DNA of 64,000 bases, from the NCBI RefSeq assembly GCF_036898465.1, contig NZ_JARUMJ010000001.1, positions 7,192,001 to 7,256,000 on the forward strand, written 5' to 3'. Source of the DNA: Streptomyces sp. B21-105. Lineage in GTDB: Bacteria > Actinomycetota > Actinomycetes > Streptomycetales > Streptomycetaceae. The position numbers and the translations under genes are program-made. The notes under the pieces were generated by a model, which was not told where the DNA came from, did no database searches, and was given only the letters and a program-made list of their open reading frames with translations. Shown here in pieces: positions 44,885 to 53,038 of the stretch (the stretch's first letter is position 1; every line of letters starts with the position of its first letter).

Positions 44885-44896
44885 GCTAACGTTAGC
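44885..44896. promoter_or_regulatory. LacI-type operator O4 (perfect palindrome)
   Basis: GCTAACGTTAGC is a perfect 12-bp palindrome, 54 bp upstream of the fumarylacetoacetate-hydrolase-family gene and 72 bp from O3. It defines the consensus of the five sites. Confidence 0.8.
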
Positions 44897-44949
44897 ATTG
44901 TTCGTGGGGTCGTGCAGTCGCCTGTGGCTGCCCAGTTGCGGAGGTGTCC

Positions 44950-45729
44950 GTGCGGATCGTCAGATACGCCGTCGGCGGCGTGCGTCACTACGGGGAACTC
45001 GAAAAGGGCGACGTCGGGATCGCGCGATACGAAGGTGATCCCTATACCGGGCTGGTGCCCACGGGCCACGTCGACCAGGTCGGTGACGTGAGGCTTCTTC
45101 CGCCGCTCGACCGGCCCCGGATCTTCGGATTCGCCTACAACTACGCCGCGCACGTCGACGAGACCGACCAAGAGATTCCGGACGTTCCCGTGTGTTTCAT
45201 GAAGCCGAGCACTGCGGTCATCGGTCCGGGAGACGCCATCGTCTATCCGGCGGACGGTGAACTGATCCATTTCGAGGGCGAGTTGGTTGTCGTCATCGGA
45301 AAGGAAGCCCGTCATGTGAAGCCTTCCGAGGCCGCGGAATACATCCTCGGTTACACATGCGGCAATGACATCAGCGATCGCATCGTCCAGCGCAGGGAAA
45401 GCGCATACGGGACGCTTCTCATCGGGAAGGGCCAGGACACGTTCGCGCCCCTCGGTCCCGTCATCGCCACCGGGCTCGACCCCGCGATGCTCTCCCTGAC
45501 GACCCGGGTGAACGGCGCCGTCGTGCAGTCGGCGAGCACGTCCGACCTGCTGCTCACCGTCCCCGACCTCGTCAGCTACCTCAGCCGCCATCTGACGCTG
45601 CTCCCCGGAGACGCGATCATGACCGGCACACCGTCCGGGGTGGGACCGATCCGGCCCGGGGACGAGGTCGAGGTCGAGATCGAGGGGATCGGCGTCCTGC
45701 GCAACCCGGTCGTGGCCGAGAGCCGCTGA
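44950..45729 (+). CDS. Fumarylacetoacetate hydrolase family protein
   Basis: 259 residues from GTG 44950, which has GGAGG five bases before it (an in-frame GTG at 44944 overlaps that site). Family features: RIFGFAYNYAAHVDE, the metal site HFEGELVVVIG, YTCGNDISDR and IMTGTPSGVGPIRPGDEVEV. Members hydrolyse or decarboxylate acylpyruvates or hydrate 2-oxopent-4-enoates after meta-cleavage. With an extradiol dioxygenase in the same regulon, the meta-cleavage reading is attractive. Confidence 0.9.
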   Translation: MRIVRYAVGGVRHYGELEKGDVGIARYEGDPYTGLVPTGHVDQVGDVRLLPPLDRPRIFGFAYNYAAHVDETDQEIPDVPVCFMKPSTAVIGPGDAIVYPADGELIHFEGELVVVIGKEARHVKPSEAAEYILGYTCGNDISDRIVQRRESAYGTLLIGKGQDTFAPLGPVIATGLDPAMLSLTTRVNGAVVQSASTSDLLLTVPDLVSYLSRHLTLLPGDAIMTGTPSGVGPIRPGDEVEVEIEGIGVLRNPVVAESR

Positions 45730-45749
45730 CCCCGGCCGCTCGCCGAGAG

Positions 45750-45808
45750 CCCGCACGCTACGAGGGCCCGACACCGTCAGACGGTGTCGGGCCCTCGTAG
45801 CGTGCGGG
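45750..45808. terminator. 28-bp perfect hairpin between convergent genes
   Basis: Arms 45750-45777 and 45781-45808 pair perfectly over 28 bp with a 3-base loop (one arm starts CCCGCACGCTACGAGGGCCC). It lies 20 bp after the fumarylacetoacetate-hydrolase-family stop and 38 bp before the convergent MFS stop, a bidirectional terminator. Confidence 0.85.
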
Positions 45809-45846
45809 TGGGCGGCCGGGGGCCCTGGCGGACCCCGGCCGGGGCC

Positions 45847-47115
45847 CTAGCGGACCGCGTTGTTGAACTGCGCGGGGCGGACGAAGACCAGGGCGGCGAC
45901 GCCCACCAGCGGCAGGAGTGTCACCTGCAGCAACCCCGCTCCCGTCCAGCCGAAGGAGTCCACCAGGGCGGCGAAGAGCAGGCCCGAGAAGGCCGCCGTG
46001 CCGTAGTAGCTGGTGACGAAGAGACCGGAGGCGCGGCCGATCTGCTCCGGGCGGACGGCCCGCTGCATCGCGCTGTTGCTGTTGGGGTAGATGAAGCCCA
46101 GCCCGAAGGCGCCCATGAGGAAGGCGAACGCGCACTGCAGCCCGACGCCGGCGTGCGTCTCGTAGATGCAGGCGGCGATGGCCGAGACGGCGAGCAGGCT
46201 GGCGATCAGCAGGTTCCGCTGGTTGATCCGGTCGCCGAGCCAGCCGCCGAGAACAGCCGTCATGCCGCCGAAACCGAGCAGGCTCATCGCCAGCGCCGCC
46301 TGCTCGGAGGTGTAGTGCAGCGAGGTGATGAGGTACGTCGGGTAGAGGCCGAGGAACCCGTAGATGGCCACACCGCTGACGATCGAGTGGATCGCCAGCG
46401 CGACGGTGTTGCGGTTGTAGGCGGAGGAGGGCATGTACTCGTAGGTCCCGCCCGAAACGGCTTTCTCGACCCGCTGCTCGGTCAGGCCGGTCCTGACGAG
46501 GAACAGCGAGGCGGCGGCGATCAGCAGTCCGGCCGTACCGAACAGATAGAACGGCGCATGCCACGTGCCGTGCGTGTTCATGAGCCGCACACCGATGAGC
46601 GGGGCGATGAACACGCCGACGGAGTAACCCACCCCGATGATGCCGAAGGCCAGGCCCCGCCGGTGGGTGAAGAAGGCGCCGATCGCGGCGAAGATGGCCG
46701 CGGACTGCATGCCCTCGCCGAAGCCCGAGACGACGCGGTACACCGTCATGTCGGCGAGGCCGGTCGCCAGCGGAGTGGCCATCGTGCCCAGGGAGTAGAT
46801 CACGATGCTGACCAGGAGGACCGTCTTGCGGCGGAAGCGGTCCAGAAGGTAGCCCGCGGGCAGTCCGGCCAGGGCCATGCCGAGCGTGAAGTTCGTCGCC
46901 AGCAGCCCGCCCTGCTCCAGCGAGAAGCCGTAGTCCTGGCGAATGTCGGGCAGCAGCGGCGGGAAGACCTGGCGGTCCATCGCGTTGACCATGTAGGAGA
47001 GGACGACCAGCAGGAAGCCCACGGCGATCATCGCCCGGGAAATGGGCGCACGGTTGCTTTCCTGGGTTCCGTCGGCGGACACGGCAGGGGTGTCTACTTG
47101 GGCTGCGTGAGTCAT
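45847..47115 (-). CDS. MFS transporter, 12-helix type
   Basis: 422 residues. Features are an N-terminal helix SYMVNAMDRQVFPPLLPDIR, motif A GLPAGYLLDRFRRKTVL near 80-96, and about 12 hydrophobic segments with a loop after helix 6. The type resembles carriers for aromatic or sugar-derived acids. It is divergent from the hydroxyacid dehydrogenase gene with operator O5 between them, so it is probably the uptake system of the regulon. The frame is open far upstream, but ATG 47115 (after GGAG) is the natural start. Confidence 0.88.
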   Translation of the reverse strand: MTHAAQVDTPAVSADGTQESNRAPISRAMIAVGFLLVVLSYMVNAMDRQVFPPLLPDIRQDYGFSLEQGGLLATNFTLGMALAGLPAGYLLDRFRRKTVLLVSIVIYSLGTMATPLATGLADMTVYRVVSGFGEGMQSAAIFAAIGAFFTHRRGLAFGIIGVGYSVGVFIAPLIGVRLMNTHGTWHAPFYLFGTAGLLIAAASLFLVRTGLTEQRVEKAVSGGTYEYMPSSAYNRNTVALAIHSIVSGVAIYGFLGLYPTYLITSLHYTSEQAALAMSLLGFGGMTAVLGGWLGDRINQRNLLIASLLAVSAIAACIYETHAGVGLQCAFAFLMGAFGLGFIYPNSNSAMQRAVRPEQIGRASGLFVTSYYGTAAFSGLLFAALVDSFGWTGAGLLQVTLLPLVGVAALVFVRPAQFNNAVR

Positions 47116-47577
47116 TGCGGCTCCAGAGGAGGGATGGGTCGCGGCAGGCCGCGGCCGGTTCATCGCGGGTACGGTCCCGTACGGCGACGACGAGAAGCGG
47201 TGAGCTGAACACTGATGCGGTCCGGCCGAAGGCGTCGATGCGCCCAGGGGCCGGACGCGCGGCCGAATGCGGCGACAGGGCTGACGCGCGGTCGGACGCC
47301 GCATGCGGAATTCAGCCGTTGCTCGCCTGTCGGGGACATCCCTGGCGGTGGAGTCTTCGACGGCTCGACCCGTTACGGAATGTTCCGGAAAATCGGGTCG
47401 GCGATGGCAGAAACCATGCGGGGAAGTCCGCGGTGCGTCAAGACGTGAACGCCGCTTTTCTTCGTCTGCCCTCGTATTCGTGGCGGTGCGGCCTTTCTTG
47501 GCCGGCGCCGGACGAGCCCGCCGCGGGGCCGGCGTCAGTGCGCGTACCGCACTCTTGACGCGTCGAAGGGCCTCAGT

Positions 47578-47589
47578 GCTATCGTTAGC
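47578..47589. promoter_or_regulatory. LacI-type operator O5
   Basis: GCTATCGTTAGC, one change from the consensus. It is in the 793-bp space between the MFS start (47115) and the hydroxyacid dehydrogenase start (47909) and can serve either. Nothing else definite is seen in this space; a frame open across 47303-47908 in line with the dehydrogenase looks like non-coding GC-rich sequence. Confidence 0.7.
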
Positions 47590-47908
47590 ATCGCCTGGCT
47601 GTGACAGAGTGATTCGACATACCTCCGCAGTGCCCCGCAGCGCCCCTGCCGGCCCTGCGGCGCCCCCGCACACGCGTGACCCGTTCCGGGGGCGGCCCGC
47701 GACGTCTTCGCCGACCACAAGCCGGCGGGAGCCGACGCCCGACCCCAGCCCAGCGACCCTCTCCACCTCGCCCGCGGCGACCGCCGGCCCCATCGGACAG
47801 GACCGGTCGGTCGCCCCCCGGGTGACGATCAACCCGCTGACCGCATACGACCGGGCACCACGCCCGGCCGTCCGCATCGACCGCACGATTGCGCGAGGAC
47901 GACCTGCC

Positions 47909-48913
47909 ATGAAACCACCGAGCCGCCGCGGCACCGTGCTGCTCACCGACCACGCCTGGCCCGACGACTCCGTCGAGCGAGCGGTCCTCGAAGAGGCCGG
48001 CCACACCCTCGTGACCGGTCCCGCCGAACCCGCCTCCGCGGAAGTGATCGACGGCCTGGTCGCCGAACACCGACCCGCCGGCATCCTCACCTGCTGGGCG
48101 CCCGTCTCCACCACCGCAGTTCAGACGTCACCGGACCTGAGGGTCGTCGCCAGACTCGGCGTCGGTCTCGACAACATCGCCGTGGACACCGCGACCGAAA
48201 GCGGCGTGTGGGTCACCAACGTGCCGGACTACTGCGTCGAGGAGGTGTCCGACCACGCGGTGGGCATGGTGCTGGCCTGGACCCGCGGCCTGGCCGCGTT
48301 CGACCGCGACGTCCGGGCCGGCCGCTGGAACCCCGCGAGCGCCAGACTGCGCCGACTCTCCACGCTGACCTGCGGCGTCGTCGGATACGGGCGCATCGGC
48401 CGCGCCACCGCACGCAAACTCGGCGCGTTCGGCTGCCGCATCCTCGCGCACGACCCGCACCCGCCGAAGAGCGCCCCCGGAGTGGAGCCGGTGGGCCTGG
48501 AGGAGCTGCTGCGCCGCAGCGACGTGGTGATCCTCCACGTGCCGCTCACACCCGGCACCCACCACGTCATCGGCGCCGAACAGCTGGCCCTGATGAAGCC
48601 GGGCGGCCTGCTCGTCAACGTCAGCCGGGGAGGTCTCGTCGACACCGACGCGGTCGTCGAGGCACTGGACACCGGACAGCTGGACGGAGCCGCCTTCGAC
48701 GTGCTGGAAAGCGAACCGCACGTCCCCGCCGGACTGCTCCATCAGCCCGGAGCCCTGATCACCCCGCACGTCGCCTTCTCCTCCGACGCCTCGGTCACGG
48801 AACTGCGCCGCCGCGCCGCGCAGGACGTCGTACGCGTTCTCGCGGGCGAGGCCCCCGCCCACGCCTGCAACAACCCCCACGGCCTGACGACCGAACCGGC
48901 GGAACAGCGATGA
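47909..48913 (+). CDS. D-2-hydroxyacid dehydrogenase (NAD-dependent)
   Basis: 334 residues. The NAD motif is GVVGYGRIGRATA near 150; the catalytic triad is Arg in VNVSRGGLVD, Glu in VLESEPHVPAG and His in ITPHVAFSSD. This is the phosphoglycerate/hydroxypyruvate dehydrogenase family; the substrate is a 2-oxo or 2-hydroxy acid. The gene overlaps the kinase gene by ATGA, which suggests that its product is the kinase substrate. The start follows GAGGAC at about 9 bases. Confidence 0.9.
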   Translation: MKPPSRRGTVLLTDHAWPDDSVERAVLEEAGHTLVTGPAEPASAEVIDGLVAEHRPAGILTCWAPVSTTAVQTSPDLRVVARLGVGLDNIAVDTATESGVWVTNVPDYCVEEVSDHAVGMVLAWTRGLAAFDRDVRAGRWNPASARLRRLSTLTCGVVGYGRIGRATARKLGAFGCRILAHDPHPPKSAPGVEPVGLEELLRRSDVVILHVPLTPGTHHVIGAEQLALMKPGGLLVNVSRGGLVDTDAVVEALDTGQLDGAAFDVLESEPHVPAGLLHQPGALITPHVAFSSDASVTELRRRAAQDVVRVLAGEAPAHACNNPHGLTTEPAEQR

Positions 48914-50115
48914 GCGCCGACGCCACGCGTCCGGCGCCGGGTCCGGAGGCCACGCATCCGAGCCCGGAGGCCACGCATCCGAGCCCGGAGGCCACGCATC
49001 CGAGCCCGGAGGCCACGCATCCGAGCCCGGAGGCCACGCATCCCGATCCGGACGCCACGCATCCGAGCCCGGACGCCGCGCTGACCGACTTCCTGGTCGC
49101 GCACCGGCTCGCCCGCCCCGGTGAAACCGCCCGCGGGACGCCGCTGGCCGGCGGCGTCTCCTCCGACCTGTGGCGGGTGGACCTCCCGGGACGCTCCCTC
49201 TGCGTCAAACGCGCGCTGGCCAGGCTCAAGGTCGCCGCCGACTGGCAGGCACCGGTCTCGCGCAACGCCTACGAATGGGCGTGGATGCGGTTCGCCTCCC
49301 GGCACCGGCCCGACAGCGTGCCCGAGCTGCTGGCCCACGATCCCGAAGCCGGACTCTTCGCGATGGCGTACCTGCCGCCCGAGCACTACCCCGTGTGGAA
49401 GGCGCGACTGCTGGCCGGAGAAGTGGCCCCGAAGACCGCGGCGGCCGTCGGGGAACTGCTCGGCACCCTGCACGCCAGGAGCGCCGGCGACGCCGGCCTC
49501 GCGAAGGAATTCGCCACCGACGACAACTTCCACGCGCTGCGCATCGAGCCGTACCTGTTGGCGACCGCCGCCGAGCACCCCGATCTGGGCGATGTCCTCC
49601 AGCGACTCGCCGACCGCACTGCCACCACGCATCTGGCCCTGGTCCACGGCGACGTCAGCCCCAAGAACATCCTCGTCGGCCCGACGGGACCCGTCCTGCT
49701 GGACGCCGAGTGCGCCTGGTACGGAGACCCGGCCTTCGACCTCGCCTTCTGCGTCAACCATCTGCTGCTCAAGAGCCTGGTCGTGCAAGGGCGACGCGCC
49801 GAGCTGCTGCGGTCCGCCCGCGCGCTGGCCGAGGCATACGGCCGGTGCGTCGACTGGGAGGACCTGAGCCGCCTCGAGTCACGAGCCGCCTCCCTCCTGC
49901 CGGCCCTGCTGCTCGCGCGCGTGGACGGCAAGTCCCCGGTGGAATACCTCACGGACGAACGGCGCCGGGACTTCGTCCGCACTGTGGCGTCGGCGCTCCT
50001 GCGGGCGCCCGCGCACACGGTGACGGAGGTTTTGGACGCCTGGGCCACGGCACTGAAGGCCCCGCCCGAACCGCTCAGCCTGCCTGCCCGCCCCCTCGGC
50101 AGCCGGTCGGACTGA
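48910..50115 (+). CDS. APH/choline-kinase-fold phosphotransferase
   Basis: 401 residues. After a repeat-made N-terminus (about 11-55) comes the kinase fold: CVKRALARLKVAADW with the ATP-binding Lys, then the catalytic loop LVHGDVSPKNILV near 250 and the metal-binding LLDAECAWYGDPAFDLAF. It phosphorylates a small hydroxylated substrate rather than a protein. Translational coupling to a hydroxyacid dehydrogenase suggests a hydroxy acid such as a glycerate-like compound; this is inference. Confidence 0.85.
   Translation: MSADATRPAPGPEATHPSPEATHPSPEATHPSPEATHPSPEATHPDPDATHPSPDAALTDFLVAHRLARPGETARGTPLAGGVSSDLWRVDLPGRSLCVKRALARLKVAADWQAPVSRNAYEWAWMRFASRHRPDSVPELLAHDPEAGLFAMAYLPPEHYPVWKARLLAGEVAPKTAAAVGELLGTLHARSAGDAGLAKEFATDDNFHALRIEPYLLATAAEHPDLGDVLQRLADRTATTHLALVHGDVSPKNILVGPTGPVLLDAECAWYGDPAFDLAFCVNHLLLKSLVVQGRRAELLRSARALAEAYGRCVDWEDLSRLESRAASLLPALLLARVDGKSPVEYLTDERRRDFVRTVASALLRAPAHTVTEVLDAWATALKAPPEPLSLPARPLGSRSD
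48943..49068 (+). repeat. 21-bp tandem repeat coding PEATHPS
   Basis: Six contiguous 21-bp units starting CCGGAGGCCACGCATCCGAG; the first four are identical and the last two have drifted. They encode the heptapeptide PEATHPS near the N-terminus of the kinase, ahead of the folded domain. The array is in frame and is likely copy-number variable. Confidence 0.9.
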
Positions 50116-50257
50116 CCCCTCGGCAATCGGCCTGCCCGCCCCCTCAGCCGCCGGCCTGCCCGATCCGTCAGCAGTCGGCCAGACTGCCCCCCCCGGCAGT
50201 CGGCCGGACCGGCCCGGCGGATTCGACGTGCCGCGGGGTCCGACCAAGGAGAGAGAC

Positions 50258-50788
50258 ATGCGCAGAGTCGTCACCGGCCGCGACGCGAACGGCAGGTCGG
50301 TCGTCACCAGCGACGGACCGATCCCGCGCAGCCGCGAGTTCACCAGCCTTCCGGGCTGGGTGTCCCGCCTGCCCTGGGCCACCGAGCCCGGCGAACCGGT
50401 CAGCCGCAGGGGCGAGGACCCCACGCCGAGGATCACGAGCCTGCTCCCGGCGCCCGGCGGCACCCGGTTCATCGTGCTGACCTTCCCGCCGGACAGCGCC
50501 ATGGCCGATCCGTCGTTCGATCCCGTCGCCTTCGACGAGGAGCAGCGCGCCGACTCGCCGGGCATCGCGGACCTCATGGAGCCCGACGGCATGCACACGA
50601 CGCCGACCGTCGACTACGGCCTCGTGCTGCAGGGCGAGATCGTCCTCGAACTGGACGACGGCCGGTGCACCCGACTGTCGGCCGGTGACCTCGTCATCCA
50701 GAACGGCACCCGGCACGCGTGGCGCAACCGCAGTGACGAACCGGTGACCATGGCCTTCGTCCTCGTCGGCGCGAACCACGACGACTGA
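50258..50788 (+). CDS. Cupin-domain protein
   Basis: 176 residues. A single C-terminal cupin barrel: PTVDYGLVLQGEIVLELDDG, RLSAGDLVIQNGTRHAWRN and VTMAFVLVGANHDD. AAGGAG lies 6-7 bases before the ATG. It follows the kinase by 142 bp and is probably the last gene of the O5 operon. The first 80 residues are of mixed type and unassigned; it may isomerise or bind a pathway intermediate. Confidence 0.85.
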   Translation: MRRVVTGRDANGRSVVTSDGPIPRSREFTSLPGWVSRLPWATEPGEPVSRRGEDPTPRITSLLPAPGGTRFIVLTFPPDSAMADPSFDPVAFDEEQRADSPGIADLMEPDGMHTTPTVDYGLVLQGEIVLELDDGRCTRLSAGDLVIQNGTRHAWRNRSDEPVTMAFVLVGANHDD

Positions 50789-51128
50789 CCGAGCCCCGAC
50801 ACAGACACCGTTCGGTCCCGTCCGCCCGGCCGGCCCCCGGCCCCCCGCATGCACCCTCCCTGACCCGCCGGGCACAGGGCCGGGCCGGTGGGGGAGCCAC
50901 GCGACTACCGGGTGGAAGCCGATGGGAACTGCCGGGAGAGGCCGGCGGGGGCTACCGGGTCGAGGCCCGACGGGCTTGGCCGAGCCGGCTCGCCGGCCGC
51001 CCCGACTCCTCGATCAGCTCGGCGGGCTCGTGCACCACGAAGTCGTGGCCTGAGCAGCGCCTCGTTTGTCAGTGGTGCTGCGTGGCCTCCATGGGCATCT
51101 CGGTCGGTTCCTCGTCGACGGGCCGTGT
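50789..51128. other. Gap between convergent cupin and PucR genes
   Basis: 340 bp with no supported gene. CTACCGGGT occurs twice (near 50906 and 50953), but I see no strong hairpin or operator. Confidence 0.5.
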
Positions 51129-52814
51129 TCAGTGGATCCGCAGAACGTCGAGTGCCGTAAGCGCCACGTGGAGTCCGGTGCGCTGTTCGCCGGATTCCAG
51201 GTCGCAGTCGAGTATCCGCTCGATCGTGCGCAGGCGTTGGTAGACGGTCTCCCGGGACAGACCGCTGGAGCGGGCGGCGATCGTCTTGTTGCCGGCCGCG
51301 TCCAGGTAGTGGCGCAAGGTGGTCAGGAGGTCGGTGCCGTGGCGGGTGTCGTGGTCGACCAGGCGGCCGAGCTGTCGTTCGGCGTAGTCCTGGATGCGGG
51401 TGTCGTCACGGAGGGCGAACAGCAGACGGGCCAGACCGATGTCGGACCGTTCGTGAAAGGAGCGGCCCGCGGGGAGGGGCTGGCCGGGCCGGGTGGCCTC
51501 GGCGACGCGGGCTGCCTCGCGGAAGGAGCGGGCGACGTGAGCGAGGTCCGTGGCCTCGGAGCCGACACTCACGGTCGCCGTGGGGGCCAGGTCCAGCGAG
51601 GTGCGGCTCAGGTGCTCGACCGTGGGGCGCCAGGGTTGGGAGGGGCGCAGCGCCAGCAGGATGCCGAGGCGAGTGGGGGTGAGGTGGCCGACGAGTGCCT
51701 GGATTCCTGACGTCCTCAGTTCTTCGGAGAGGCGGCTTTCGGTTTTCGCGGTGTCGTCCTTGGCGGGGATGTCCGCGAGTACGGCGATGAAGGAGGTGTT
51801 CTCGGTGGGCAGGCCCAGTGCGGCGACACGGGCGCGGGCGTCCGTGGGGGAGCGGTGGCGCTGTTCGACGAGATCGCGCAAGGTGTTGCGGTGGGCGGTG
51901 CGTTCCCAGGGTGTGGGGTGGATGAGGCGGGCGATGGTGATGGCCATCGCGGTCCTTTCGAGGACCGTGACGTCTTCGGGGCCGAAGGGGCTCGGAGACG
52001 ATGTGTCGGGTGTGGTGGGGAGCATGGCCACGCGGCCCCAGCGTGCGCCCTGGTATTCCACGGGTGCCACGAGCCAGTCCTCGGGGCCGGACACAACTGT
52101 GTGATCGGCAGGTGGAGTGGCCCGGGAGCGCCGTTCCCAGTCGGCCAGTGCGGCTTCCGTGGTGCTGCCGGAAGGCTCGCAGATCAGTGCCTGGTGGACC
52201 AGGTTCTCCAGCACGACCGGGTGGCCGCTCATGTCCGCCGCGGCACGTACGACGTCCTCGGGGCCGGCCCCGCGCAGCGTGAGCGCGGTGAACGCTTCGT
52301 GGATGTGCTGGGTCCGGCGCATCGCATCGGCCTGGTTGCCGAGGATGAGTGCGTGGACCACCTGGGTGACCTCCAGGAAGTTGACGTCCTTGGCCAAGGT
52401 CACGAGGGGGAGGCCACGGGCCTGGCAGGCGTGGACGAGCGCGTCCGGCGGGCGGTGGTACCGGCGGACCAGCTCGATGACCAGGGCTGCCGCGTCGACG
52501 TCGGCGAGTTCGTCCACGTAACGGCGTACGCCGACCGCGTCCTCGGGCAGGGGCATTCCGGTGGTGAGGACGAGTTCGCCGCCCTTGAGGAAGGAGGCGG
52601 GGTCGGTCAGCTCGGTGATGTGGACCCAGCGGACGGGGCGGTCGAGCCCGGCCACGCCGGCGACGACCTGGGGCTGTCCGGCGGTGAGGACGGGAAGCGC
52701 CAGTACGTCGGCCACGGTGAGCGGCCTGCCGACCGCGTCCATGTCCCGGCCCGGCAGGGAGGCGTCAGGGCCGTCGGTGCCGGGCCCTGGAGCCGCGTGG
52801 TGGTTCTCGCTCAC
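51129..52814 (-). CDS. PucR-family transcriptional regulator
   Basis: 561 residues from a GTG preceded by GGGAGGC. The N-terminal PucR domain (LTVADVLALPVLTAGQPQVV to about 165) is followed by a GGDEF-like CdaR region and a C-terminal HTH of the PucR_C/HTH_30 type (LRHYLDAAGNKTIAARSSGL, then SRETVYQRLRTIERIL). It is divergent from the gabT operon with 224 bp between starts. A PucR-type protein (GabR) controlling GABA genes is known in Corynebacterium glutamicum, so the same role is likely here. Confidence 0.9.
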   Translation of the reverse strand: MSENHHAAPGPGTDGPDASLPGRDMDAVGRPLTVADVLALPVLTAGQPQVVAGVAGLDRPVRWVHITELTDPASFLKGGELVLTTGMPLPEDAVGVRRYVDELADVDAAALVIELVRRYHRPPDALVHACQARGLPLVTLAKDVNFLEVTQVVHALILGNQADAMRRTQHIHEAFTALTLRGAGPEDVVRAAADMSGHPVVLENLVHQALICEPSGSTTEAALADWERRSRATPPADHTVVSGPEDWLVAPVEYQGARWGRVAMLPTTPDTSSPSPFGPEDVTVLERTAMAITIARLIHPTPWERTAHRNTLRDLVEQRHRSPTDARARVAALGLPTENTSFIAVLADIPAKDDTAKTESRLSEELRTSGIQALVGHLTPTRLGILLALRPSQPWRPTVEHLSRTSLDLAPTATVSVGSEATDLAHVARSFREAARVAEATRPGQPLPAGRSFHERSDIGLARLLFALRDDTRIQDYAERQLGRLVDHDTRHGTDLLTTLRHYLDAAGNKTIAARSSGLSRETVYQRLRTIERILDCDLESGEQRTGLHVALTALDVLRIH

Positions 52815-53038
52815 GGTGCCTCCCTGCCCGCCCAGTCACTCTGACAAGTGGCGCTGACCTGCGCAAGGGGAGTGGGCCGACGGTCATAGGGATCACAGGC
52901 CGGGTATGCGGACGGCGCGGTTGACACAACGTCCGGATACCGCGTCCCGGCTGGACAGATCGCACGTTGGCTCCTTGGGGGGCGGCGGAGATGCTCGGGG
53001 GACCGCAACCGTCCGACGACCCACGCCGGGAGACGAAC

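Noticed and set aside
47303..47908. In-frame 202-residue extension of the hydroxyacid dehydrogenase
   Set aside because: It crosses operator O5, has no domain features, and the family start is at 47909.
48943..49068. CRISPR-like or intergenic repeat array
   Set aside because: The units are contiguous and in frame inside the kinase gene.
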